Assembly (NCBI RefSeq): GCF_016920785.2
Contig: NW_024609884.1
Span: 32,966,080-33,030,079, forward strand
DNA: 64,000 nucleotides
Source: Ixodes scapularis
Lineage: Eukaryota > Arthropoda > Arachnida > Ixodida > Ixodidae
Direction of reading: 5' to 3'
The notes below the pieces were generated by a model. The model ran no database searches, had not been told where the DNA came from, and was given only the letters and a program-made list of their open reading frames with translations. Positions within the stretch are counted from its first letter, which is position 1. Every line of letters begins with the position of its first letter. The position numbers were made by a program, and so were the translations under genes. Below, piece by piece: positions 51,025-62,262 of this stretch.

Positions 51025-53167
51025 CTTATAGACCTTTTCATTTCAGTAGTTGCCGGACCGGCGGGTAGAGGGCGCTGGCGCACTCGCCGCCATTAGGTTG
51101 CTTCAATTTGGTCAGTTTCGGTTTCAACGTGCACGCGGGTGTGATGCTGTTTCATGTTACTTTCGAATAATTTTGCGATATAATTTTTTTTCTTGTAGCA
51201 CACAGCGAATGAAACAATATTGTTGAGCCACTTGGCAAGCCACGAAGGGGTTTCGAGCCTAAATTGCGATCTTTTTTTACGAACACTATGAGCGTCTGAT
51301 TCCGTCCATCGTTAACTTCGGCCAGGTTCGGCGATGAAACGTCTGCGCTGATGCACAGGGAGGAGCACCATTGTCCACGGCCGTACCCGCGGACACTAAT
51401 CTTCAGAAGAAAAAAAGATAAAGAGCAGGACAAGCTCTGCCTGCAGCGTGCGCTCTTTGCCTGCAGCCGCGCCTTGGCTGTGCGTGCACCGAGCGGCACG
51501 GAAGGTAGTTAGCTCGCGTTCGAGTCAGATATTGAACTGATCATCTTATATTGCAACAGACTATATTGCATCAGTGCTTAGTGAAAAATCAGGTCGACAA
51601 CAAGATTAACAATCTGATGAATCACCAAAAACAGATGAACTGACGAGTTTACTGCTCGATGTTTGGTTTCCCTACACCAACCTTTTCCAACTTCGAGACT
51701 GGAAACGTCTTTTATAATGACTAGAAAAGTTTCATATAATCACGTAGATAATATAAAGAAAGTAATATTGTCTCGGCCTGTTTCATTTAAAGGAATTAAG
51801 CGCTCGAGAAATATTTTGATAGACCAGCGTAGGCTGACTAGAAAATTTCTTTAACTAAAGTACTCATTAACAGCATTTCAAAATATTGGCCTTATGAAAT
51901 AAATTATTTGTTTGCTTATGACGTTCTCAAGGTATTAGAATGGTGAGAGAAGTGAATGACAGTCTTAAAATAAAGTCTGATATTCATGTTCCATAAAATT
52001 TGCCGAATGAATTGAAGAGCGCAAAAGAAATGATCTCCGATAAGTTTGGCTGAAGTCGAACGCCAGGCGCCGCCCAATGGACCTGTGTAGAAAGCTGTTC
52101 ACTGATTTGAAACGATGCGCTTTGCACATTTTGACGTCACCAGCTACTGAAAGTAACTCCTATTTGCCGTCGACAACCGGCTGCACTCAGGTGATTTTTA
52201 TGCAGAAGGATTCTTTTCAGCGTCACATTTTGTGACTCATAGGCACTATCAAGTTGTCTGTGACAGTTTCTTACGTGGGGAGTCCAAATATTTGTGTTGA
52301 AATAAATTAATTCAAACTGCATGGTTATATTGAAAAATGACTTAAGCAACTGAAAGACTATGGACATGGGACTAAAGCACAATATACTATTCCGTGGAAT
52401 TCATAGTATACTGATAAAGCGAATGCTTATATCACACACGCGATTAAGAACGTAAAACAGATATAGGTGTGATATTGCGAACAAACAAGTTGCCTAATGT
52501 TAAGGTACCATTATTTATAGCATAAAAGTAATTCAAACGAAACGTTTGTTCCCGCGTCTTGTCCACAACTTTCCTAGTGAAATTAAAAAAAAAAACTGTT
52601 TTCGATCTGTTGTAACTACAAAACACCATGCTTTCAAGAACAACACGTGGCTAATTACGCTAAGTGTTTTTGTGTCCTCCCTTGGCACCAACGCGCACTC
52701 ATATATATAATAACATTGGGCTTCCTATTGCAAATGTTCCGCCCTTATTAGTAACCAAACCTCAGTTCTCGTAAGTTATTGGTATTTGAACCCTCGAGGC
52801 TCTTTTCAAGTCATATGTAGTCAATCTGCGCAAGTGTTAATGCTGATTCCTGTTCCTATAAAGCCTTTTCACACGCATCCGGCACGCCGACGGTAAAAAA
52901 AGTATTCAAAACGTGTTACAAAATTAACTACAGAAGTTGCGCGCACAATGATGTAATGCAATTGCATGGTAAGTTTAAGTATCGGACGACACTTTACGGA
53001 GTAAGGCAAGAGACGCGGTGAAGCGCGACGAAAAACACGAATTCAGCGCATCCGCCATGGCGCGGACCGGAGAGCGGAGCAACAAGTTGAAGCAACCTAA
53101 TGGCGGCCGCGTCACGTGATTCCAAGATGGCAGCGCCCATGCGGCGGAGGGTGAAAAGGTCTATAGA
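51025..53167. mobile_element. 2.1-kb inverted-repeat element, right of two abutting copies
   Basis: Begins TATAGACCTTTTCATTTCAG and ends TGAAAAGGTCTATAG. The terminal 15 bp and the subterminal GCCGCCATTAGGTTGCTTCA block are exactly inverted on the right, with a diverged middle. It begins where the left copy ends, sharing the TATA of GGTCT-TATAGACC. Non-coding. Presumed DNA transposon of unassigned superfamily. Confidence 0.78.
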
Positions 53168-53215
53168 CCGACACGCCGTTCACAAACCAGCCCGCGTTTG
53201 CCCACACCAGGTGTG

Positions 53216-53279
53216 AGCACTGCGCATGCGCAGAAACCGAATTCGAGTGAACTGAAGCTTCTGCGCATGCGCAGTGCCG
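53216..53279. promoter_or_regulatory. Inverted pair of NRF1-type motifs, with CRE motifs following
   Basis: GCACTGCGCATGCGCAGAA at 53216 is exactly inverted at about 53261-53279. TGCGCATGCGCA matches the palindromic NRF1/Ewg consensus. Two TGACGTCA CRE palindromes and a CCAAT-box inverse follow within 130 bp. It may be a promoter-like module or simply the structure of a repeat, since a foldback (53346-53515) overlaps its right part. Confidence 0.4.
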
Positions 53280-53345
53280 TCGACAGTGCCACCGCAGCTG
53301 CGTGACGTCAGGGACGCGTGTTGTTCTATAGCAAGTAGTCTGCTT

Positions 53346-53515
53346 CTAGCGCAGGAATTGCGGTGACGTCAGAACGTCGCCGGGCTCTGATTGGCTTTGA
53401 TTGAAAGTTTCAATAATGGGGAGACCACATAGACGCCTAGAGGTCTACCCACTATATTTTTTTTTAATTAGCCAATAAGAACTCGGCGTTCTACCATCAT
53501 CGCAACCTCTGTGCA
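53346..53515. repeat. Foldback repeat
   Basis: AGAACGTCGCCGGGCTCTGA then TTGGCT on the left pairs with AGCCAATAAGAACTCGGCGTT then CT on the right. Outside these, TTGCGGTGACGTC pairs loosely with ATCATCGCAA. No coding capacity. Confidence 0.55.
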
Positions 53516-53529
53516 AGGAGCAGACGAAC

Positions 53530-53632
53530 TTTGCGAATTGAACCCAGGATCCCTGGGTTTTGCAGAGCGAGCCTTTGCTCCACGCGCTCCGAGCATGTGG
53601 TGCGTTAACACACTTCCGCCACCGAACCCCCT
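53530..53632 (-). mobile_element. SINE fragment: tRNA-derived head
   Basis: The reverse complement shows a B-box-like GGTTCAATTC after CCCAGGGATCCTGG, the long variable arm (GAGC...GCTC) and the A-box side, ending with GGGGGTTCGGTGGC. This matches the head of the SINE at 21988-22286, with the body missing. Confidence 0.7.
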
Positions 53633-53707
53633 ATATAATGTGTTAACAAAAAATATACAGGAGAAGCTTCGCCCACAAAAGCCGACGCTCCGCCCACACA
53701 GAATGTA

Positions 53708-54026
53708 TACACTCTAAAAAAAAGTCTGTGCGTCTACTTTCACGTTTAACACTCGAAGAACCAATCAGCGCAACTTACGGATGCAGCTCAGCGAATGACG
53801 ATGCCGAAACATCTGTTTAGACCAAAAAACGCAGACTGAGTTGTGACATTAAGCAATGCAAAACGTCACGCTTTCACTGCTTAATGTCACAGCTCAGACT
53901 GCGTTTTTCGGTCTAAACATATGTTTCGACATCGTCCTTCGCTGAGCTGCCTCCGTAAGTTGCGCTGATTGGCTCTCCAAGTGTTGTGCGTGAAAGTAGA
54001 CGCACAAACGTTTTTTTTAGAGTGTA
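53708..54026. mobile_element. Palindromic MITE family, copy B
   Basis: Same outer TACACTCTAAAAAA end and the same inner blocks as copy A (GCAGCTCAGCGAATGACGATG, GTTTAGACCAAAAAACGC, GAGTTGTGACATTAAGCA), repeated inverted. 319 bp, uninterrupted. Confidence 0.87.
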
Positions 54027-54312
54027 TTAGTGGCCCTCTTCTGGTAATGTGGAATTCCACTAGTGGATTTAGAGCGATCCAAAAGCTCTCCATGCTTGCG
54101 TACGGTAGACGCGTCACGCGAGCGCGCGCTTGCATGCCCAAGAAGATGCCAACAAAACAGCGCTCCAAAACCACTCCAAATCCAGACCACCAATCTAATA
54201 ATTATTAGATTATATAATGGTATTTTAAGAGAAAGAGTATGTAGTTATAGATGTGCATGTTTCTCAATGTCCTAATCTTTGAAGCCAGGAAAACGGGTGC
54301 GTTTTTATTGAG

Positions 54313-54735
54313 TACACTAAAAAAAAAAAAAACCCGTGCGTCTACTTTCCCGCATAACACTCGGAGAGCCGATCACCGCAACTTACGGCGGCAGCTCAGC
54401 GAATGCCGATGCCGAAACATATGTTTACAGCAAAAAACGCAGTCTGAGTTGTGACATTAAGCAATTCGAGCGTGACGTTTTGCATTGCTTAATGTCACAA
54501 CTCAGACTGCGTTTTTTTGGTCTAAACATATGTTTCGGCATCGCCATTGGCTGAGCTGTCTCCGTAGAAAGGGTAAAAGCACAGGCGAGCTGGTGAAGAA
54601 CTTCCATCGTAAACCGGAGACACGGAAAAATAAAAAAAAAACGGACAAAACAACAACAAGTTTCCGTAGGTTGCGGTGATTGGCTCTCCGAGTGTTGTGC
54701 GGGAAAGAAGACGCACGGGCTTTTTTTAGAGTGTA
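54313..54735. mobile_element. Palindromic MITE family, copy C, with 96-bp insertion
   Basis: Same structure as copies A and B, but its right arm is split at 54567-54662 by a foreign segment flanked by TCCGTA on both sides (54561-54566 and 54663-54668). Removing one TCCGTA and the segment restores the family consensus. Confidence 0.87.
54567..54662. mobile_element. 96-bp insertion with 6-bp target duplication, rearranged relative to 10131-10223
   Basis: The first 35 bases equal 10131-10165. The remaining roughly 60 equal the reverse complement of 10166-10223. The flanking TCCGTA duplication shows it inserted as a unit. Superfamily unknown. Confidence 0.75.
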
Positions 54736-55917
54736 GAGCATGTTTTCCGGGAATTTAGGGGCCGGGCTTTAATTCTCCTGTAGATCTTATGTTGCTATGC
54801 TACTTTTTGTAACTAAGTGCACAGCCACTGTACAATTAGACGTGATGAAGCAAAAGGCAGGTCGGTAGTAGTACAACGTTATGTTGAAGACTCTTACACA
54901 CACATTAAAGTTAGCATTGGCAAGCTTGTAAATGCACGCACTTGCCAGCACGAGCAGAGACACGGCGGTATGAAAGCGTCGTTTCCAACATCCTCCCTTA
55001 TGCACCGTTTTGACATACACCGTTATTTTGTTTCCTTGTTTCGAACCAAAAGGAAAGCTGGACCGCGCTTATTTTGACGGAAAAAAAAAAATGTTCCGCC
55101 ACTTTTTATATAGAGCGTATTTTTTATTTAATGATGACTCAGGTAAATGCCCAGGGAACAACCCTCTCTAGCACGATGGAGGCGTGGGCGGGTGTGTCTA
55201 TAGTACATGTATCTTCCTCGGCGTCTCGCGGATACGTTGCTCCACAACGAATGACCATCCTGCGCAGGGGCACAGCCTTGCGAGGAGAAAATGAAGGCGG
55301 AATGAAGTCAGAAAAAGACGCCGCACAATGAGACCCTCGAGGAAAGAACAGGTCGCAAAAGAGGGACCTTGGAAAGCAGCTGTGCTCGGGCGGACGGCAA
55401 TTTGTTTCGCCGGAACTCCTTTTCATGAGCCTTTCTGCGGAACTCCGTCGAGTAAAAAAAATGCCGTTATCAGGAATAGCGGGCGTCCGAGGCGCCGCAC
55501 GAACGCATTCTGGAGGGCCACCCATTGGCGGGTCTAAGGATTCTTTTCTAATAGCTGTCAGCGAATTTGAGATGGAGTGAGTCAGAGCGCGTGGAAAAAT
55601 GGGCAGGGGTCCCGTACAATGGAAGATGGAAGCTTATGCGAAAGAAAGAGCGCAAGTGCTCCCAAGTTGGATGCGGCGCTATCAAAGGAGAGCGTAGGCG
55701 CGCAAAATGTTTTGTTTGAAGGAGCACTGGCGCGAAGAGAGCTCTAAAGCTATATACTCTCGCGCGCCCTTTGCCTCACTCAGCACCTAGTGAAATGAAA
55801 GTATGGATAGAAGCCATTTCAACGTGTCCCGCTTGAGGGCTACAGCCACTGGTCTGGACGCGCGCGATATTTTCAGCCATTGTTTCATATGATGCCACGG
55901 GGCGATTATCTGAAGAT

Positions 55918-56895
55918 TAGGGTGACCACCTTCCTGCAGGCGAGATGCGGGACACCCTGACCGCGGGGGGGGGGGGGGGGGGGGGGGGGGGGGAAGGGGG
56001 GGGGGAAGGGGAAGGAGAGGGAGGGAGTAAGAGGAGGACGGTATTTTCACGACTCAAGATAAACGTAATGAAAAAAATTCACCATCACGCACACCCCGAT
56101 ATCCTGTGATGTCCGAAAGCATATTATAACCTAAACTTGTGTGGCGGCAATTAAGCTAAAATTATTTTCAGTCACAGTGATATATTTTGTGTGTAATTGT
56201 ATTGGCAAATATTTTATTGCGGTTGGATGTCTAAGTTGTAAGACCAAGTTGTATGTCTAAGACATACAACTTAGACATTAGTGTCTAAGTCGAAAATATA
56301 AAAATCGACTGTAGCAGATCCCAATGCATGAAAGGGAAATAAGAAACAGTAAATCTTTTCCGGCTTATTGTTTCCTGACGATACTTACTCTTATACTAAC
56401 ATGCGCTTGCATAAAATTAGAACCTTATGTTATTTTTTCGACCTTTGTGAATTGCAGGGTCTTTGCCTTGTGTGGCCGTGTTCACAAAAAAAAAAAAAAA
56501 GCTTTTCAGAAGAACTTTTTTGCATTGCACAGTATGATTTGCAAATAATTACAATAGTTATTTTTCAACTTTAGGAGAGCAATTTTCGCTCCCAATATTT
56601 TGCCATCAAGGGGAGAAGCGCAACGGCACATGCAGGTTCGTCCCCGGCAAGAATGATTGTCGCTTTCCGCAGTGCTTGTATAGGAAATGGCACACCATCG
56701 AGATTCACACGTTTATTAATGACCTTCGCGCTACCCCGTGGCCCGCTCTTCAGAAGCGCCATAATCTGCGTAGTGAATGCTACGACAATGTGAAGTGCGG
56801 GACATTTTAAAGATTTTGGTATTTCTTGCGGGACGCGGGACACGAGCCCTCAATGCGGGACAGTCCCGCGAGTCGCGGGACGGGTGGTCACCCTA
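55918..56895. mobile_element. hAT-type element, 978 bp, with 8-bp TSD and poly-G tract
   Basis: Ends TAGGGTGACCACC / GGTGGTCACCCTA, with flanks CTGAAGAT (55910-55917) and CTCAAGAT (56896-56903) differing at one base. TAGGGTGACCA.-type ends with 8-bp duplications are typical of hAT elements. CGGGAC repeats lie near both ends. A 90-codon minus-strand ORF (56571-56843) is not recognised as transposase. Confidence 0.78.
55965..56036. repeat. Long G-rich tract
   Basis: Nearly pure G for about 45 bp, then GGAAGGGG-type purine repeats. It lies inside the hAT element and has G-quadruplex potential. Confidence 0.92.
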
Positions 56896-56903
56896 CTCAA
56901 GAT

Positions 56904-58190
56904 CGAATATAGATGGTGAATGCCAGGCATCCACCGGACATGGTACACGAGAAAGGCTAGGAGCGGAGTTCTTGCCGCTATAAGTCACACCCACCGCAAG
57001 TGTGCTAAGGCTTTGATCTCACGCCCTACAAACAGAAAAAAAAAATGAACACGAAGAAGACAATGCACAGACGAAAAATAGTGCCGTCGTTTGTTCTTTG
57101 TCCTTTTCCTCTTGATTGTTTTAGTTTGAAATATATGTTTCATCAACAAGCACATTAGGAATATAAAAGTCAGTTTATGTGACTGCGCTCTTCTAGTAGC
57201 ACGTGTGGCCAATCACCTAAAAACATCAAGATTACTTACGACGAAACACCAAGTCATGATCATTAGGTGCATGCGCCTTCCGGTTATGCATACCATATGT
57301 CATCTTGCACCGTTAAAAATTAATATAAAGGATTCTTCCCGAGCCCTTTCCTTCTGTTTACGGCAAGATACTACGGTTCGTTACCATGACAACCGAGGAC
57401 TACGCAATGTGCCGTAATGGAACGCAGCAGCGCAGCGCAGTCCGGCGCAAATGTCTGGGCCAGCCTTGACTGCCTTCTAAAATTTTCTAATGTCGGGAAA
57501 TACTTCCGTTTTTTTTATACAAAAAGCACGATCAGTGTCATATTGCCCTTTGCCATAACCCGACGTCAAGTTCTATGGAGGCACCATCTTCTTGGTAACT
57601 GTTTCGTTACACGTGGAAGGTATACTTCCTTTAAATGGGCTATGAGCCAAGGGCATTGCTTTAAAGTTTCGCCTCGGCGGAGACAGCTTAAGTTCCTTGG
57701 GACTTTGGAGGCCTGTAAGAAACCCGCACGTGCATGAGCCGTCCTATGTACACTTGCTATGGTGCGTGACACGAACCTTTGTCACGCTACGCACGGCGCG
57801 ATGCAGCGGCGAAAATATCACGCTAAGGTCGCAGACACGTCAGATCCCTCCGGCAAAGGGCTTCTGAGAATCGAAAGCCAGACTGCGCGACCCATGACGC
57901 CCTCGTTAGCAAACGGGGACGGCGATGACGATCAAAAAAATTATTGCGATCTCCGAGATACCTGGCAATAAGCGGCACTCCATTCACTGCAAAGTATACC
58001 ACTGTCACTGGTAAAAGTGGCGTACGACAGCAACAGCGAGGTCAAGCTCTTAGCCAACGACGAAGGGCCGGTCATTGTGATGGCGTGTTTATGAACCGTA
58101 GCCTATAGTTTATTTGTTTTCATCGGGTATGCTAACGGATCTTGAAATAAAGCGATAGGCGCAGATGCTGCCAATTCAATTCGTTCACAT
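56904..58190. other. Intergenic, no gene recognised
   Basis: Only short ORFs on both strands, none with a recognisable domain or start context. No repeat structure stood out. Confidence 0.35.
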
Positions 58191-58199
58191 TGAATTGGG

Positions 58200-59130
58200 G
58201 AACTAAGGGACGTTGGGTTCATAAAAGGGGCGGATCTTATGTCCGCTAAAAGTCGGAGCGAGTCGTTCTGCGTTCTGCGCGAGAGTTCGTGCGGAAGACG
58301 CACAGAGTACGACACTGTTAGCGCGAACAAGCGACCGCTGGGTTTTTTCGGTTTTCCTCTTAAAATTAAAATACCGTAATCGCCAAGGGTATAGAGTAGC
58401 TTCCGCAGATAGGACGCCAAACACACCAGTCGGAGACGCGCTCCAGGTACCATCATAGCCGTACAAACCAAGCGGTCTTCTCCCACGGTGGCCGGACTGC
58501 CTTTTGAAGCGTGGCGCTGCTCGCAAACGTGCATAGGAGGAAGCTATATATACTGCACGTCTTTCGGGAGACCAGAAGCAAACCGCCTGCAATTCAAAAC
58601 AGCAGCGACGGCACGCGATCTCCGATCTCGAAAACAGGCGGAAAACCTCGAAGCTTCCGCTCGAAACCGCGCTCCTGGAAACGACCGCTCGAAACAGCCG
58701 GAAAGAAGCGAGAGAGAGCTCGATCATTTGGGAAAGGCGGCGGACAGGAAGCCAGCACGGATCGCTTAACCTTAGCCCAATTTCGGAAGGGTCGCTGCGG
58801 GCTGCCCGGTCGCCCATTGCCACTGACACAGTTCCCGCGGAGGCCGCCACTGCCCGACACGAGCCGCAGAGCCGAGCACGGCTCTTTCTCCCGTCAGCAG
58901 AGCGCACGCAACAAAGGCCGTTCGGTGCGCCTTCAAGTGCCCGATCTCAGGGGGAGCGCCGCTACAGCCCCGTCCAGTCAATCCGAAGCAGTAGCGACAC
59001 CCCTTCAGAAGACAAAAGACAGGCCTCGCTACGCTCGGTGGCATTTAACCGCGAGTAGCTGCGTGTGGCATTCGATTGTCACCGTCAGTGAAGCGGCATG
59101 CAAAACCGTCCTAAGTGCTGTCGATGGTTG
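58200..59130. other. GC-rich block with long overlapping ORFs on both strands
   Basis: A minus-strand frame of 234 codons (58203-58907) and a plus-strand frame of 206 codons (58511-59131) overlap. Both translate to Arg/Ser/Ala/Pro-rich sequence without a domain, as expected where CpG richness depletes stop codons. A TATATATA at about 58545 could be a promoter element. Possible CpG island or single-copy promoter; coding status is doubtful. Confidence 0.3.
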
Positions 59131-59608
59131 AAGTCAATCGGACCTTCAATAGTCCAACAGTGTGCTATCGAATCCGTACACAGATAGGATGCCGATTAAA
59201 GCTTTATTGAAGTCAGGTCTGAACACCTCGGCACCCACAGCCACACTCAGTAATACTTCTTACAAATTACAAAGAAAACTAATTCCGCCTAAAATTCGTT
59301 TTTTTTTTTCTTTAATTGGTAATTATGTATGAGACGATACGCAGATGGCTCTCACGGAATTGTGGCTCAATATCTGGCGAAGGAAGCCCCGTATACATGG
59401 CCTCCTGAAAATTCAGAAATCCTTCAGAATCGGTTGTTAGCGTCGCAAATTCCGCGATTTCTTATTTTCCTCGTATATTTCAGTGAAAGTTTTGCGGGAA
59501 CAACACAGCAGCATTGCAATTTTGTTCTCCCTCTTGCAACTTCGGAGAAGAAAGAGCTCGAAAGACGTCACGTGACTGTGGACCAATGACGTCAGGTCAC
59601 ACAACCGG

Positions 59609-60775
59609 TTGGTGAGGAAACTAAAACGTGTCCCTCTTGTTCCCCTTCTTCAGGGATTATCTTCGTCACTATCGGAAACCTCAGTTCGTAGGGACGATCT
59701 AAAGATGTCATTTTCGCCGCTTCCGTTCAGAGTCAAAACACTTGAGAGATACGGTATAAGAGGAATAGCGCTAAAACTAATAGAATCTTATCTACAAAAT
59801 CGTCAGCAGTACGTCTCTATTAACAACATAGCATCTAGTAAATTGAGAATACAGCACGGCGTTCCTCAAGGTTCCATTCTCGGTCCTTTATTATTTCTAG
59901 CTTACGTGAATGACATAACGATAATACCAGGCTCCCCTAAGTTAGTAATGTATGCTGATGACACAAATGTCTTTTTTACTGGTGTGACTAAAGAATACCT
60001 AGAAAATGCTTGCAATGCTTACCTCATTAATTTATCGAATTGGTTACGAGTAAATAGATTGAAGCTAAACACAAGTAAGACAAAATACATAATCTTCAAA
60101 CCTGTTAGTAAGCGAGACAACAGCTCTTTTAACATTATATTTGAAAACACCGTTATAGAACAAGTTGCAGAGCAAAAGTTCTTGGGGGTCTGGTTTAGCG
60201 AAGAGCTCACGTGGTCCACCCATGTAAATAGAATGAAGGCAGAGCTGTCTCGAGTTGTTGGTATTATATATAAAATGCAAAATTTGATACCCACTTGGCT
60301 TAAAATGACGTTGTATTATTCTCTCTTTTATTCTAAGATCAGTTATGGTTTGTTGGTTTGGGGTACAACCACTGCATCTAACTACAACAAACTAATCATC
60401 CTTCAGAAAAAAATTCTTCGTATTTGCGAAAATTACAGAGGTAATGTCAGAAATTTGAGCACTCCACCACTTTTTGTTAAATATAATATATTGAAGGCAG
60501 ACCAGATATATCACTTCAAATTATTTCAATGGATCTACAAAAACAACCTCTATTTCACACAGACACCTCCTTCTAGTGCCTACACATTACGAGACCCGAA
60601 ACGTAGAATCCCAAGCATACGAACAAATTATGGCAGGCAAAGTTTATCGTACATGAGTACTAAATTATTAAATTCCCCTGGCATTGATGTTAATTTCACT
60701 TCCCCTTTTCCAAAGTTCAAAAGAGACTGCAGACGAGCTCTGGTTTGCAGTGATATCGCATTTTCATCTATTTAA
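59609..60775 (+). pseudogene. Truncated LINE reverse transcriptase, 388-codon frame
   Basis: The first roughly 43 codons are host sequence that happens to be in frame. After that come G-V-P-Q-G-S-I-L-G-P-L-L-F (84-96), the catalytic YADD (115-118), a KLN.SKTKYI motif and F-L-G-V-W-F, then a C-terminal domain containing Y-S-L-F-Y-S-K-I-S-Y-G-L. These are RT motifs B to E and thumb of the jockey/CR1 type. Motif A (the first catalytic aspartate) is absent, so the product cannot be an active polymerase. The rest of the frame is intact, hinting at a recent insertion. Confidence 0.85.
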
Positions 60776-61281
60776 GGCATGCATATCTATTTATATTTAT
60801 TTTCAATAAAACGTAACGTACTACGAAACTTCGGAATTCTCAATTTTGGCTTTGTAGCCTGATTTTTGGTTTTGATTTAGCTTGTTTCCGCTTTCTCTTA
60901 TAAGTCCTTGTTTACAAATGTTTAGTGGATATGTAAAAAAAACGGTGTCTATTTTTGTCTTTATCTTTATTTTTATTTTATTTGACTTCTGGGTTATGAT
61001 AAGCATATCGCCCCGCATTGTTCAAGCAGTGCCGCTTGTGTAGTTGTTTGAGCTGAGTCATTGTATTTCATGTGCTTTCAGATATTTTTATAATAATTGT
61101 TTCGATTTGTTTTTATGACGATGGCTGTCTTGTTATTTATTATCACTATGACTTCTTTGAAATGCTATTTCCGCTGTATGAACTGCAGGGGGCAGAGGCG
61201 CTGTCAGGCATCATGCATTTATCTCTGCCCCCTCTGCGGATTAAAATCCGCAAAACCAATAAAGAAAAAAAAAAAAAAAAG
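59735..61281 (+). mobile_element. 5'-truncated jockey/CR1-superfamily LINE with poly(A) tail
   Basis: Reverse-transcriptase similarity begins abruptly at an L-E-R-Y-G-I-R-G motif; everything upstream (endonuclease, first RT motifs) is missing. It runs to a stop at 60775, then about 490 bp of 3' UTR with a GGGGGCAGAG/CTCTGCCCCC hairpin (about 61189-61238), then AATAAAG and a poly(A) run ending at 61281. The 5' truncation plus A-tail is the normal outcome of LINE insertion. Confidence 0.8.
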
Positions 61282-61635
61282 AGTCTCGGTGACACATTTC
61301 TATAAAAACGACAACAACAACACCTTTACTTTTTTTTTTTTAACAGCAACCAATCATTTTTTTTTTTACTTTTCTTTGTGTAATTTAAAAAAGAAAAAAA
61401 AATTCAGCAGGTAATCGATAGCCGACAATCGAGAGTTTTCCATATTCGAACCGTGTGGCGGCCAGTCATCGACGCGGTCTCTGCCCACGCGTGGTTCCGC
61501 GATTCCATTTGGCGGACAGCTGAACGCCGGGACAGAGATTGGGTTGAACGGCCCGAGCGCGGGCGTATGTGAGGATACCGACGACAGAGCTCGTTAAACA
61601 CGACGTGTCCCTCCCCGCAACAAAACAAAAAACAC

Positions 61636-61661
61636 GGGGGGGGGGGGGGGGGGGGGGGGGG
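61636..61661. repeat. Poly-G tract (about 26 bp)
   Basis: Uninterrupted G run. It generates poly-Pro pseudo-ORFs on the minus strand. Confidence 0.93.
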
Positions 61662-62159
61662 CGAGACAGGTGTGCCGAAGCCAACGACCGGAGTCAGATC
61701 GACTGTTGTCGTAGCGATTGAGACTCTCGGCTGCGTTTGGCCCGTTTTCCCTGGCAGTTTACTCCGTGAAAATATACGATGCATCAACTCGTGCTTCTGA
61801 CATCACGACAAGGCAGTGGAGCTGGCTGCGGAACAGAGCATGCGCTGCAAATGCGTCGTTCTTCAGAAACGAGTTCTTAGGCATGTGCAGTCACCCTGCC
61901 AAAGTAGGAGGCAGCCGCTTTGAAAACAGTAGATTAATGTTCCAATTATTTTATTTATTTATTTTTAAGATAAAGACGGCACCCGGCGGTCGATATTTAA
62001 AATCGTTTTGGAGGCAAGAAGCCTACAAATTGGCACACGAAGGAAATTACACGTGAGTGTATTACAGGGTGAGGTCTGTCTGTCTTTGGGACATGGAGGG
62101 AGCGGCACGCGGTTCTCGCTGTAGTTGGGAAATTCAGCCAGTACGATTCTCAATCGGCT

Positions 62160-62262
62160 CTAAACAGGTAGGGATGGGGATAGAGCCCAAGATCCTCACG
62201 GTTCTGGAGCGAGAGCTTTCGCTCCAAGTGCTCCGAGCTGCGGTACGCGCGCCCGTTAGCGT
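62160..62262 (-). mobile_element. SINE fragment: diverged tRNA-derived head
   Basis: The reverse complement contains AACCGTGAGGATCTTGGGCTC in the B-box region, CTTGGAGCGAAAGCTCTCGC in the variable arm and GCACTTGG, in the same order as the SINE head at 21988. Similarity is lower than in the other copies. Confidence 0.5.

Larger units (their letters stand above)
48946..51027. mobile_element. 2.1-kb inverted-repeat element, left of two abutting copies
   Basis: Starts CTATAGACCTTTTCA; about 70 bp further in comes GCGCCATTAGGTTGCTTCAA. The right end carries TTGAAGCAACCTAATGGC and GGTCTTATA in inverted order. The body aligns along its length with 51025-53167 at roughly 75-80% by eye. No ORF long enough for a transposase. 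A perfect 56-bp-arm palindrome (49371-49486) sits in this copy only. Confidence 0.75.

Noticed and set aside
55787..56050. Poly-proline minus-strand ORF
   Set aside because: Translation of the poly-G tract in a transposon.
58203..58907. 234-codon minus-strand ORF as a gene
   Set aside because: Low-complexity Arg/Ser/Ala composition, no domain, and a similarly long ORF on the opposite strand. Stop-codon depletion in GC-rich DNA is sufficient.
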